Source of the DNA: Acidaminococcus intestini DSM 21505 | Lineage (GTDB): Bacteria > Bacillota > Negativicutes > Acidaminococcales > Acidaminococcaceae | DNA: 64,000 nucleotides | Reading direction: 5' to 3' | NCBI RefSeq assembly: GCF_000425045.1 | Contig: NZ_AULA01000005.1 | Location: 1 to 64,000 of the forward strand | Shown here: one piece after another, positions 9,634 to 17,982 of the stretch | Numbering within the stretch: the first letter of the stretch is position 1 | Layout: every line of letters starts with the position of its first letter | The notes under the pieces: model-generated | Seen by the model: the letters and a program-made list of their open reading frames with translations, nothing else | The model's database searches: none | What the model was told of the DNA's origin: nothing | Made by a program: the position numbers and the translations under genes

Positions 9634-10821
9634 ATGGAAATGTGGACTTCGCTTTTGATTGTCCTTGCTGTCTTTGCTTTGGGCGATGTGATTTCGATCC
9701 TTACGAAGGCGCGGATTTCGTCCTTGTTTGTCATTATGATGACCTTCCTGATCCTTTTCCTGACCCATACGATTCCTCCGGATATCGTCAAACGGGCCGG
9801 TCTGGGGACCTTGGGCCCCATTGCCATTGGCATGCTCCTTGTTAATATGGGATCCAGTGTGGATGTGAGGATGCTCAAAAGGGAGTGGCGCAGCGTAGCA
9901 GGAAGCATCATTTCCATGATCATTGCTGTCGTGAGCTGTTTGGCCATGATTCCCCTTATTGGTCGGGAAAATGCCCTTGCCTCGGCGCCCGTCATCAATG
10001 GCGGCGTGATTGCGACCAATACGATGGTAGCGGCCGCCCTTGAAAAGGGTTTGCCCTTGACCGCGGCTTTGGCCGCTTTTCTATATGCTACACAGAAATT
10101 TGTCGGTACCTTGCCGGCTTCCTATTTTGGCCTTCGAGCCGCGCGGCGTTATTTGGCTGATTTTCGCCGTGCCAAAAAAGATGACCCCACCTTTGTGTTT
10201 GCTTCCCAAAGGGCAGAAAACAATCCGCGGCGCCAAACCTTTGCTGAGCGGCATGGACGGCACTATACCGCCTATATTTGCCTTTTCATTGGAGCCTTGT
10301 GCAGCTATGTCGGTTTTTGGGGCGGTGTCTTTACCCATAAATGGGTGGGCCTGACCATTTGGTGTATGCTCTTTGGCATTGGCCTTCGGGCCTTGGGCCT
10401 TGTGCCGCCCAATTTCATGAAGAATCATGGGGCGTCGACGGGATTTTTCATGTTTGGGGTCCTTACCGTCATTGTGCCTTCCCTTGCCAAAGTGGATCTG
10501 TCCATGCTGCCCCAACTGGGATTTTTCGTGGCCTGTGTCTTTGCGCTCACGCTTTTGGGGATTGTCGTCATATTCAAGGTTCTTCCCGTATGGAAGATTG
10601 TTGGGGATAGGGACCTTGCCATCGGTATTGCTATGTGCCAGATGATTGGCTATCCTGGAACGCAGCTCATCAGTGACGAAATTGCAAAGACCGTAGGCGA
10701 GACCGATGAGGAAGTGGATTATCTTTCAACCCGCATCGGGACGGCTTATGTCATTTCAGGCTTTACATCGGTCACGATTTTTTCCATCATCGTTGCCAGT
10801 ATCATGGCTCACCTCCTATAA
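9634..10821 (+). CDS. Multi-pass membrane protein, probable transporter, function unknown
   Basis: A 395-aa hydrophobic protein with roughly ten membrane segments. A polar cytoplasmic-looking stretch (LADFRRAKKDDPTFVFASQR, about residues 170-190) divides it into two halves, as in many secondary transporters. The first half contains NGGVIATNTMVAAALEKG and the second half AMCQMIGYPGTQLISDEIAK, each with breaks in helices that could be substrate sites. I do not recognise the family with confidence. It is followed after 24 nt by an M20 peptidase gene (frameshifted), so a joint role in uptake and cleavage of a peptide or N-acyl amino acid is plausible. Confidence 0.7.
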   Translation: MEMWTSLLIVLAVFALGDVISILTKARISSLFVIMMTFLILFLTHTIPPDIVKRAGLGTLGPIAIGMLLVNMGSSVDVRMLKREWRSVAGSIISMIIAVVSCLAMIPLIGRENALASAPVINGGVIATNTMVAAALEKGLPLTAALAAFLYATQKFVGTLPASYFGLRAARRYLADFRRAKKDDPTFVFASQRAENNPRRQTFAERHGRHYTAYICLFIGALCSYVGFWGGVFTHKWVGLTIWCMLFGIGLRALGLVPPNFMKNHGASTGFFMFGVLTVIVPSLAKVDLSMLPQLGFFVACVFALTLLGIVVIFKVLPVWKIVGDRDLAIGIAMCQMIGYPGTQLISDEIAKTVGETDEEVDYLSTRIGTAYVISGFTSVTIFSIIVASIMAHLL

Positions 10822-10845
10822 TGGGGAGAGAAAGGAGAAGCGCTA

Positions 10846-11950
10846 GTGAAACCCATACTTGAAGAGTTTAGGGAACTTGTAGGCATTGACTGTGCGTCCG
10901 GAAAGGAACGGATGCTGGCTGATGTTCTAAAAAGGAAACTGGAAGCCTTGGGCTTTACCGTAAGGGAAGACGAGGCAGGCCGCACGTTTGGCGGCGATAC
11001 GGGAAACCTCATTGCCATCCTTCCTGGAACGAGGAAGGGATCCGTCCTGTTTTGCAGCCATATGGACCGGGTCAAGAACGGCCATGGCATCAAGGTTAGG
11101 GAAAAGGACGGCGTGCTGTATTCTGGAGGTGATACGATTCTCGCTGCCGACGATGTGAGCGGCATCTGTGCTATCCTGGACGGTGTACGTCGTACCTACC
11201 CTTTCTTCAGGGAATCCCCATCCGCGCATTGAAATTGCCTTCACCGTCGGTGAAGAAGCCGGCCTTTTTGGTGGTAAGGCCTTGGATCTTTCGGTTTTTC
11301 AGAGCTCCTGCTGCTTTGTCCTGGACAGTCCCGGTCTTTTGGGGCGGCTCGTCAATGGGGCCCCCGGTCATGTCCGTTTTGCCATCCACGTCAAAGGAAA
11401 ACCGGCCCATGCCGGTAATGAGCCGGAAAATGGCATCAATGCGGCCCATATTCTCTGTCACATCTTGGATACCCTGCCCGATGGGCGCGTGAATGAAGAA
11501 CTGGTGGCTAATTTCCCCATACTGGGAACGGGCAATGAGTCAACCAATGTAGTCTGTGCCGACGCCTGGGCAAAGGGGGAAGCAAGGAGCCGGAATCTTG
11601 AAGAACTTTCCCGGTACGCTGAATTTGTCAAGACCCATGCTGAAGACTGCGCTAAAAAGACGGGGGCTCTTGTAAGTGTGGAAAAAGAACTTCTTTATGA
11701 ACCCTTCCTCATTGAGGAAACGGCGCCCATCCTTCAAAAGGCCAAAAAAGCCCTGAGGCGCCTCGGCCTTACAGCCCGTGTCGAGGCTGGCGGGGGCGGC
11801 ATGGATGCCAATATCTTTAATGCCAAGGGCCTCACTAGTCTTGGCATTGCTACAGGCTACAGCAAGAACCACACCTTGGAGGAAAATCTTGATGAGCTAA
11901 GCTTTATCAAGAGCGGCCGCCTTGTGGAACTTCTTATTGAAGACAGTTAA
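10846..11950 (+). pseudogene. M20 family metallopeptidase (PepT-like), frameshifted
   Basis: Both halves of an M20 zinc peptidase are present but in different frames. The first half starts at a GTG after AAAGGAG and contains LFCSHMDRVKNG and DTILAADDVSGICAIL, the first metal ligands. The second half contains AFTVGEEAGLFGG, with the catalytic EE pair, and ends TSLGIATGYSKNHTLEE. The join is at CCC, 11199-11201: removing one C restores TYLSSGNPHPRIEI. In the given sequence the first frame ends soon after, so the protein would be truncated before the catalytic glutamates. All other regions look intact, so this is either a very recent mutation or a base-call error. Restored length would be about 367 aa, normal for the family. 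Confidence 0.85.
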
Positions 11951-12000
11951 AAAATCCCTGGCACGCAGTTTCGTGTGCCAGGGATTTTTTAACTGTCTTC
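11939..12000. terminator. Shared bidirectional terminator built from the 3' ends of two convergent genes
   Basis: A perfect 26-bp inverted repeat surrounds a 10-nt loop. Its outer parts are coding: the M20 gene ends with GAAGACAGTTAA on the plus strand and the MocR gene ends with the identical bases on the minus strand, both encoding EDS-stop. The inner part carries A6/T6 flanks and a GC-rich core, so it can terminate in both directions. Confidence 0.88.
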
Positions 12001-13341
12001 AAGGGCTTTTTTTAGGGCTTCAATACCGGGAGCAATGTCTTCTTTGGCAATTCCTGCAAAAGATAGGAGAAATTCCGGTTTTTTGCTGTCTGTGGAAGAT
12101 GTAATGGGGGTGATTTTGATGCTGTGCTGGCTTGCTTTTTCAGCAAGTGCTTGGGCGCTCATTTCATAGGAAAGGGCGATATGAAGGTCAAGGCCTGATT
12201 CAAGGCTGAGGAATGTAACTCTTTTGCCAAAGATGCGCTGTAGGGTGTCTTGGAGAAGGACGCTTTTTTCCCGATAGCGATTGCGCAGTTTTTTTACGTG
12301 TCGCGTTAAGTGGCCTTCCTCAATATAGGATGCAAGGGCCAGTTGCTCTACTGTGGACGAAGTCTGGTTGTAAAAAGGGGCTATTTTTTGAAAGCGGGGA
12401 AGAAAGCTTTCCGGCAGGACCAAATAGCTGATACGCAGGCTTGGCAGCATGGTTCGGGAAAAGGATCCGACATAGATGATGCGCTCACGATTGCCAAAAC
12501 TGTGTAGGGCTGGGACCGGATGATGGAGATAGCGGAATTCCCCATTGTAATCATCTTCGAGGAGATAGACCCGTTCAAATTGTGTTGCGACAATGAGGTT
12601 GCTTCGTTCCTTTTCCGAAAGGGCCCGCCCTTTGTAGGGGTTTGTGGGACTGACAACGAGCAGTTCCGGCCATGATTTGGAGGGAACAGCGGGGTCATAG
12701 CGATCCGTGGTCCATCCCATGAGGTGAAACATCCATTCAGCTTGGGGAAAGCCGGGAGCTTCGAAACTGACTCGTTTTTCCTCGACAGGAAGCAGAGGGA
12801 TGAGTATGGACAAAAGGGACTGGAGACCGGCGCCGACAAGGATCTGTTCCGGGCGGCAGACAACTCCCCTTGATTGGTAGCTGTAGCGGGCAAGGACTTC
12901 CCGGAGACGAGGTTCCCCTTGGGGATCGCCGTAACCTGAGAGCGTATCAGGACTGTGCAGGACACGGCTGATGGCGCGGCGCCAGAGCACGGTGTCAAAA
13001 GTGGTCGTGTCAATGTAATGGTTGGCAAAATTAAAGGAAGGACGGTGGAAAGACTCCTCCTGCAAGGGGGGCATTTCCACTGGTACTGCCGGTTTGGTGA
13101 GGGTAATGCGGAAGCCGCGGCTTGGCAGGTTCTGTACATATCCTTGATCGATGAGGATCTCATAGGCTGCTTCCACGGTTGTGCGGCTCACTTTGAGGTC
13201 TTTTGTGAGTTTGCGGATGGAAGGCAGCATGTCTCCGCCCTGCAGATGATCTTCCTGAATCTCATCCCGAAAGTAACGGGCCAGTTGTTTATAGAGGGGC
13301 TGTCCATCTTTTTTTGCCTTAAAATTAAAGGTTGTTGTCAT
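11989..13341 (-). CDS. MocR-type regulator (GntR helix-turn-helix plus aminotransferase-like domain)
   Basis: A 450-aa transcription regulator. Residues about 10-75 are a winged helix of the GntR type (PLYKQLARYFRDEI, then MLPSIRKLTKDLKVSRTTVE). Residues about 115-440 are a fold-type I aminotransferase domain, with VVSPTNPYKG and EDDYNGEFRY. The usual PLP lysine motif SFSKT reads SFSRT here (codon CGA), followed by the normal LPSLRISYLVLP. The Schiff-base lysine therefore seems replaced by arginine. Whether PLP can still act as effector is unclear. It is divergent from a secreted protein gene, a possible target. Its 3' end forms a shared terminator with the M20 gene. Confidence 0.88.
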   Translation of the reverse strand: MTTTFNFKAKKDGQPLYKQLARYFRDEIQEDHLQGGDMLPSIRKLTKDLKVSRTTVEAAYEILIDQGYVQNLPSRGFRITLTKPAVPVEMPPLQEESFHRPSFNFANHYIDTTTFDTVLWRRAISRVLHSPDTLSGYGDPQGEPRLREVLARYSYQSRGVVCRPEQILVGAGLQSLLSILIPLLPVEEKRVSFEAPGFPQAEWMFHLMGWTTDRYDPAVPSKSWPELLVVSPTNPYKGRALSEKERSNLIVATQFERVYLLEDDYNGEFRYLHHPVPALHSFGNRERIIYVGSFSRTMLPSLRISYLVLPESFLPRFQKIAPFYNQTSSTVEQLALASYIEEGHLTRHVKKLRNRYREKSVLLQDTLQRIFGKRVTFLSLESGLDLHIALSYEMSAQALAEKASQHSIKITPITSSTDSKKPEFLLSFAGIAKEDIAPGIEALKKALEDS

Positions 13342-13516
13342 GGTGTGACCTTCTTAGTTGAAATATCTCCCCTATTTTATCATATTTTGGGCTTTTTGCA
13401 GCCATCCCAGAATCGATTTTTTGGAAAGAAGGATTGAGAAAAGCCGAAAGAGTCGATATAATGAAAAGATAAAATGGCTTTATTACAGGAAAAGCGTTTG
13501 TGGGAAGGGGAACCAG

Positions 13517-14080
13517 ATGCGTAAATTTTTGGCGCTTAGCGCCTTCTTACTCTTATTGGCGGCGGGCTTTCTCCCTCAAGGGGAAGCGGCTCAGTTCTTT
13601 GCCCAGCATTATACCTTTACGGCAGAAGGCCAGTTGCAGCCCCCGCTTTCCGTAGAATTTGTCAAAGGGGATGTGCGGCCCATCAGTGCTGTCCTTGCTG
13701 GTCTTCATGATGGGGCAAAGGTCATGACCCTTGCTTATCATGAACATGGACAGATTGCCCTCTATTCTTTCCAAAAAGGGAACCAATATGTTCTTTATCG
13801 GCTTCGCTTCCGAGAGAACCAGGAGGATCTGTTGATCCTGTCCTATGGACCGCGGGGTGCGGGAAAGACGGAACTGAGGGACCTTTCCGTCATCGGTGCC
13901 GACGTGCTGGGGAACGTACGGCCGCTTCCCATTGCTGGGTTCCAGCCAGTGGCAGTCTTTAACAGCCCCCTCCAGATCCGGAAAGATGAAGCCATCCTCT
14001 TTCTTGACCGGGCCCCAAAGGTCTTGTCCCTAAAATGGGATGCACAGGCTGAGCAGTACGTGGTAAGCGGGATCCTTTGA
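13517..14080 (+). CDS. Secreted protein of unknown function
   Basis: A 187-aa protein with a clear signal peptide (MRKFLALSAFLLLLAAGFLP then GEAA, likely cleaved near residue 25). The mature part of about 160 residues is soluble, with beta-rich segments such as DGAKVMTLAYHEHGQIALYS and YVLYRLRFRENQEDLLILSY. It has no cysteine or lipobox, so it is probably periplasmic or exported. The start follows GGAAGGGGAACC, and a longer in-frame extension upstream lacks a ribosome site. I do not recognise the family. It is divergent from the MocR regulator and ends at a strong terminator. Confidence 0.7.
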   Translation: MRKFLALSAFLLLLAAGFLPQGEAAQFFAQHYTFTAEGQLQPPLSVEFVKGDVRPISAVLAGLHDGAKVMTLAYHEHGQIALYSFQKGNQYVLYRLRFRENQEDLLILSYGPRGAGKTELRDLSVIGADVLGNVRPLPIAGFQPVAVFNSPLQIRKDEAILFLDRAPKVLSLKWDAQAEQYVVSGIL

Positions 14081-14129
14081 TCTAGTTTTGATCTGTCAGT
14101 GGTCAGCAATAACATCATATGATGAAGGA

Positions 14130-14170
14130 AGGACCAGGAAAATTCCTTGATTTTCCTGGTCCTTGTTTGT
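14130..14170 (+). terminator. Intrinsic terminator upstream of the group II intron
   Basis: AGGACCAGGAAAA pairs with TTTTCCTGGTCCT around a short loop, followed by TGTTTGT. It ends the secreted-protein transcript and abuts the 5' end of the intron. Some group II introns (class C) insert just after such terminators. Confidence 0.85.
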
Positions 14171-14725
14171 ACGCCCGGCATGGGCGCATTCTTAAGGGTG
14201 AAAGTCCCTAGACTGCCTTAGTCGGGGGAAAGTCATAGCCGAACACCAAAGGAGACATCGTGAGGTGGAATCTGAAGGAAGGGGCAGGCAAATTTCTGAC
14301 CTGACAAAGAGAATCCGCATAAGGCCAATTTGAGATGGATAAGGTCGCCAAACAGATTAAAGTCCCATAGCGATTTGGAATCCCAAAGGGTAGATGCGGC
14401 AGGTGAAGGGAGAAAAAGAGTGCGTTCTTACCCGGGGAGGCCTCACGAACATGGCTGGATCCATGAAGTTGGCGGCCATGGCCCAAACAAGATTTAGCGT
14501 GAGGAGTCAGCTGAGACCATAGTACTGGATGGTCTATAGCCCGTCTAGGAAGAACCGAATTTTAGGAGATGTCAGTTAATGAAGGGAGTCAAGTGGGGAA
14601 CTAAAATCAGAAAACTTCATAGAGAAGGTTGCCCGCAAAAAGCAGCTGCCAAGCAGCAAGGATATGCGGGAACGCCTATCCCTGTAAGGACTGCCGAACA
14701 CAACGACATCATTGCAAACTTGTGA

Positions 14726-14854
14726 GCGGACAGTCTGTTGGGGCAAATCCTGACGCGGGACAACCTGAATGCCGCATACCACGGAGTAAAAGAAATAGCC
14801 CGTCATGGTTACATAACCATGACGGGCTATTACAAGCACGTTTATGAAAACTAG
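14726..14854 (+). pseudogene. Group II intron reverse transcriptase/maturase, N-terminal remnant
   Basis: The peptide ADSLLGQILTRDNLNAAYHG followed by VK matches the conserved start of intron-encoded reverse transcriptases (block RT-0, usually LL..IL...NL..AY..VK.NKG). The frame then runs 20-odd unrelated or C-terminal-like residues to a stop, so the catalytic blocks are absent. A TGA immediately upstream also cuts it off from an in-frame ATG at 14579. Confidence 0.7.
14794..14831. repeat. 18-bp inverted repeat with 2-nt centre inside the intron
   Basis: AATAGCCCGTCATGGTTA is followed by CA and its exact reverse complement. It lies where the deleted maturase gene should be and could fold into a very stable hairpin. 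Confidence 0.9.
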
Positions 14855-14940
14855 GAAACCGCCGTGTACCGAACGGTAACGGTACGCGCGGTGGTGTGAG
14901 AGGTGGGGGTTCCACTTGGAAATCCCTTTTACTCAATCGG

Positions 14941-15867
14941 TCAGCGCAGGCTTTCCTCGATATGGGCGAGGTTTTCCTTCATTCGTTCCAGATAGCCCTT
15001 TCCGTTCTCGCTGGTTTCCATGGTGTAGATGGGAACCGTTTTGGCCCCAATTTCCCGGGCTAGGGTTTCCGAGGTCTTGGGACTGACCTCAGATTCCGTA
15101 AAGATGGTCTTGATGCCTCGGGCTCGGCAGTAATCCAGGAGACGGGCCATCTGTTTGGCACTTGGTTCTCCTTCGGCAAAGACGGATTCGATACTGTCCA
15201 TATGGAGCCCAAAATCCCGGCAAAGGTAACCAAAGGCCGCATGGCCGGCAACAAAATCCTTGTGGTCAATCTTTTCAAAACGCGGCTGGTATTCCTGATA
15301 AAGGGATTGAAGCTGTTTCTTGTAGGAAGCGGCATTTTTTTTGTAGGTTTCTTTATGGACCGGATCGGCTTGGGATAGGGCATCGGCGATGTTTTGGACT
15401 TCAATTTGGGCGGCCGTCAGGCTGAGCCATGCGTGGGGATCATAGGGCCCGTGATGGTGATGCTCCTTTTCCTCAGCGCCGTGATTGTCCTCATCTTCCT
15501 CTTCCAGGGGAATGGGGGTGACGCCTTTAGAGGCCTCGACAACGATCAAATTGGGATTTCCTGATGTTTCCGCGATTTTCTGGGCCCACGGTTCCATTCC
15601 CAGACCATGGACGATGAGGAGTTTGGCATTGTGCAGGGTCTTCATCTGATCGGCTGTAGGGGAAAACCCATGGGGCTCTGTGCCTTCGGGAATCAAGGAA
15701 ACGACGTGGATGGCGTCGCCGCCCACTGCCTGCGTAAATTCCTTCATCGCATTGAAACTGACAACCACTGTGAGTTTTTCATCCGCTTTTTTTTCGGTGG
15801 GCGCACCGCCGCATCCTGAGGCCAGAAGACCGAGAATGAGAAAGGCTGCAAGAATAAATTTTTTCAT
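14941..15867 (-). CDS. znuA: Zinc ABC transporter substrate-binding lipoprotein
   Basis: Periplasmic metal-binding component of a zinc uptake system (cluster A-I binding protein). It starts MKKFILAAFLILGLL and has a lipobox LASGC at about residues 17-21. The acidic, histidine-rich loop EEEDEDNHGAEEKEHHHHG (about 125-145) is typical of zinc rather than manganese binders. Metal ligands are expected in GTEPHGFSP, DPHAWLS and AGHAAFGYL, all present. The chosen ATG has AAGGAGGTACC before it; an upstream ATG lacks a ribosome site. It is divergent from znuC and shares operator-like palindromes with it. Confidence 0.92.
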   Translation of the reverse strand: MKKFILAAFLILGLLASGCGGAPTEKKADEKLTVVVSFNAMKEFTQAVGGDAIHVVSLIPEGTEPHGFSPTADQMKTLHNAKLLIVHGLGMEPWAQKIAETSGNPNLIVVEASKGVTPIPLEEEDEDNHGAEEKEHHHHGPYDPHAWLSLTAAQIEVQNIADALSQADPVHKETYKKNAASYKKQLQSLYQEYQPRFEKIDHKDFVAGHAAFGYLCRDFGLHMDSIESVFAEGEPSAKQMARLLDYCRARGIKTIFTESEVSPKTSETLAREIGAKTVPIYTMETSENGKGYLERMKENLAHIEESLR

Positions 15868-15885
15868 GGTACCTCCTTCAATTTG

Positions 15886-15902
15886 TTGCAAATCATTTGC
15901 AA
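15886..15902. promoter_or_regulatory. Candidate Zur operator near znuA start of transcription
   Basis: The 17-bp perfect palindrome TTGCAAATCATTTGCAA lies just downstream of the znuA -10 box, where a repressor would block transcription. A Fur/Zur-family gene is the fourth gene of the adjoining operon. Confidence 0.72.
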
Positions 15903-15912
15903 TAACAAATTC

Positions 15913-15941
15913 ATTGTACCATGGTCGGATTCGTTCGTCAA
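15913..15941 (-). promoter_or_regulatory. Promoter of znuA
   Basis: TTGACG and TACAAT on the minus strand with a 17-nt spacer. The palindrome on the downstream side overlaps the expected transcription start region. Confidence 0.75.
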
Positions 15942-15944
15942 TAG

Positions 15945-15984
15945 TTGCAAATGCCTTGCATTTCTATGGGCATCCTTCTATAAT
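15945..15984 (+). promoter_or_regulatory. znuC promoter overlapped by a second Zur-like site
   Basis: The -35 box TTGCAT and -10 box TATAAT are 17 nt apart. The -35 lies inside TTGCAAATGCCTTGCATTT, an imperfect copy of the palindrome found at znuA. The two promoters are therefore probably co-repressed when zinc is plentiful. Confidence 0.7.
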
Positions 15985-16053
15985 AGGAAGACAATAAATG
16001 GGTTTCTTGGTGCTGATTGTTTTCCAAGACGCTTTTTGAGAAAGGATTGAGCC

Positions 16054-16725
16054 ATGCTTTCATTATCCCATATTGATTTTGCTTATGAAAAGGGACCCCT
16101 TCTCCTTCAGGATTTATGCATGGAAGTCCATGATGGGGACTATGTAGCGGTCGTAGGTGAAAATGGCAGCGGCAAGAGTACGCTCATTAAAATCATGCTG
16201 GGCCTCCTGCGTCCTCTTCACGGGACCCTCACTTCCACATTCCGTCAGGCGGCCTATGTCCCGCAGCCCACTGATCTTATCAATAAGCAGTTTCCCATGA
16301 CCGTGGCTGAACTGCTCCATTTTCAGGCCCGGCTCCTTAAGCTCAAGGATGTTGAGGCAGAACAGCGGGCGTTGGCACAAGTTGGCATGGGCGAATTTCG
16401 CAATCATTTGATTGGTGCCCTTTCCGGCGGGCAGTTCCAGCGTGTCCTTGTGGCCCGGGCCCTTCTTGGCAACCCGGACTTCATCATCTTGGATGAACCA
16501 TCGACGGGCATGGACTTGCGGTCCCAAGAGGCCCTATATCCCCTGATTTCGGAGCTTCATGAAAAAAAGGGGGTTACCATGATTACAGTGGAACATAATC
16601 TTCGTTATGCCGCCCACTATGCATCGACCTTCTTCCATATGGTGAGAGGCCGGGGCCATTTCTGTACGCCCGAGGAGTATCTTGCTGAATACGTAGCAGA
16701 TAATGGAGGTGGTTCCCATGTTTGA
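16054..16725 (+). CDS. znuC: Zinc ABC transporter ATP-binding protein
   Basis: ATPase of the zinc importer, 223 aa. Walker A is GENGSGKSTLIK (about residues 35-45), the ABC signature is LSGGQFQRVLVARAL (about 125-140) and Walker B is FIILDEPSTGMD. The switch histidine is in ITVEHNL. The sequence fits metal-type (MZT) importers. Its 3' end overlaps the znuB start by 8 nt. It is the first gene of znuC-znuB-zur-nitroreductase. Confidence 0.92.
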   Translation: MLSLSHIDFAYEKGPLLLQDLCMEVHDGDYVAVVGENGSGKSTLIKIMLGLLRPLHGTLTSTFRQAAYVPQPTDLINKQFPMTVAELLHFQARLLKLKDVEAEQRALAQVGMGEFRNHLIGALSGGQFQRVLVARALLGNPDFIILDEPSTGMDLRSQEALYPLISELHEKKGVTMITVEHNLRYAAHYASTFFHMVRGRGHFCTPEEYLAEYVADNGGGSHV

Positions 16726-17533
16726 ATATACCTTCATGCAGAACGCGTTCATTGTAAGCCTATTGATCTCCCTGCTTTGTCCGCTCATTGGTATTTTTCT
16801 TGTCCTGCGCCGCTATTCCATGATTGGGGATGCGTTGAGCCATGCTTCCCTTGCAGGGGTAGCCATGGGCCTTCTTTTAAAATCCACACCCATCATGGGA
16901 GCCTTCTGGATGACCTCATTTTTTGGCCTTTTGATTGAAGCCCTGCGGGAACGGTTCCGCCGCTATGCAGAGCTGACTCTCGTCATTGTCATGTCTTTTT
17001 CTGTGGGGCTTGCCATTACCCTTGTGAGTTCAGGTCTTGTCAAGGCGAATATCGATTCCTTCCTTTTTGGCAGCATCCTCACCGTTGGACGTGAGGAAGT
17101 TTATCTTGTGGGGGCTTTGACCTTTGTTTCTGTTCTCGCTGTATGGGGGCTTTATCCCCAGCTTGTCATGCTGTCCTTTGATGAAGATGGTGCCCGCATT
17201 TCCGGTGTGCCAAGGCGAGCCATCAATTATGTTTTTTCCCTGCTTGTGGCGGCCACCATTTCTGTTTCCATCCGCATCGTCGGTATCCTTGTCATCAGCT
17301 CCCTCATTGCCCTTCCCGTGGCAACCGCCCTGCAGCTGAGGCAAGGCTTCAACCGGACGCTGCTGCTTTCGGTTCTTTTTAGTTTTATCGATATCATGGG
17401 CGGTCTAGTGATTTCCTATGAACTGGGGGCAGCTCCCGGTGGAATTACGGCCATACTTTCTGTGATTTTGCTGGTTGCTGTGCTCATCTATCAGGAAATC
17501 CAGGACCATCTTCAAGGAGGTGAACGGCGGTGA
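16718..17533 (+). CDS. znuB: Zinc ABC transporter permease
   Basis: Integral membrane subunit of the zinc importer, 271 aa with about eight membrane segments. It has the family-typical GDALSHASLAGVAMG (about residues 35-50) and SSLIALPVATALQL (about 190-205). The ATG lies within the end of znuC after GGAGGTGGTTCCC. An alternative start 15 nt upstream has no ribosome site of its own. The stop overlaps the next gene's GTG start. Confidence 0.92.
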   Translation: MFEYTFMQNAFIVSLLISLLCPLIGIFLVLRRYSMIGDALSHASLAGVAMGLLLKSTPIMGAFWMTSFFGLLIEALRERFRRYAELTLVIVMSFSVGLAITLVSSGLVKANIDSFLFGSILTVGREEVYLVGALTFVSVLAVWGLYPQLVMLSFDEDGARISGVPRRAINYVFSLLVAATISVSIRIVGILVISSLIALPVATALQLRQGFNRTLLLSVLFSFIDIMGGLVISYELGAAPGGITAILSVILLVAVLIYQEIQDHLQGGERR

Positions 17534-17982
17534 ATGAATCCCTCAAGGCAGAAGACATTATCCGTCAATATGGCCTGAAATTGACCCAGCCCCGTCTTAA
17601 GGTCCTGCGTCTTCTTCTTAGCCGACAGGAAGTCCTGACGGCCGATGAAATCTATGAAGCTCTGGTAAAGGAAGGGACAAGCCTCAACTTTTCCACCGTA
17701 TATCGGACGTTGGAGACTTTTACGGATGAAAAGATTACGGAAAAGGTCCAGATGCCCCAATCGCGGAAGGCCGGGTTTCTCCTTTTTACGATGAGCCATA
17801 CCCACAACCTGATTTGTTTGGGGTGCCATAAGGTCATTCATATCCATGGCTGCCCGCTTCATGACTTTAGTGAAGACCTTGCCAAAAAGACGGATTTTGA
17901 TATCGTGGGCCATGACCTGACGCTTTATGGATATTGCACGAACTGCCAAAAAAAGAAAGGTCGTGTTCATCATGACGCGTAA
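17530..17982 (+). CDS. zur: Fur-family metalloregulator, probably Zur
   Basis: A 150-aa repressor. The N-terminal winged helix includes LKLTQPRLKVLRLLL and LTADEIYEAL, with NFSTVYRTLETF as recognition helix. The C-terminal dimerisation domain has HTHNLICLGCHKVIHI and GYCTNCQKKK, two CxxC pairs for structural zinc. Location as the third gene of a zinc-transport operon, with palindromes at both divergent promoters, supports zinc sensing rather than iron; the sequence alone does not decide. It starts at GTG overlapping the znuB stop, preceded by AAGGAGGTGAACGGCG. Confidence 0.88.
   Translation: MNESLKAEDIIRQYGLKLTQPRLKVLRLLLSRQEVLTADEIYEALVKEGTSLNFSTVYRTLETFTDEKITEKVQMPQSRKAGFLLFTMSHTHNLICLGCHKVIHIHGCPLHDFSEDLAKKTDFDIVGHDLTLYGYCTNCQKKKGRVHHDA

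Larger units (their letters stand above)
14169..14937 (+). mobile_element. Group II intron, internally deleted
   Basis: The region reads as a bacterial group II intron ribozyme. The 5' end GTACGCCCGGCATGGGCGCA followed by GGGTGAAAGTCCC is typical of domain I. Near the 3' end, ACCGCCGTGTACCGAACGGT...CGCGGTGGTGTGAGAGG is a domain V, and the end ACTCAAT resembles intron 3' ends. Between them only a stub of the reverse transcriptase gene remains, so mobility on its own is lost. Domain V also has a 6-nt tandem duplication (ACGGTAACGGTA) at its tip, which may disrupt folding. The ends are approximate. It lies between a terminator and the stop codon of znuA, which reads toward it. Confidence 0.82.

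Noticed and set aside
11190-11206. Programmed frameshift in the M20 peptidase
   Set aside because: CCC TTT C resembles no known bacterial slippery site with a stimulator, and the family does not use recoding. A mutation or base-call error is simpler.
13358-13516. Extended N-terminus of the secreted protein
   Set aside because: The extra 53 codons lack a ribosome site and would bury the signal peptide; the internal ATG has a good site.
14208-14839. Short open frames within the intron on both strands
   Set aside because: They overlap structured ribozyme domains and show no protein family, apart from the RT-0 stub already listed.
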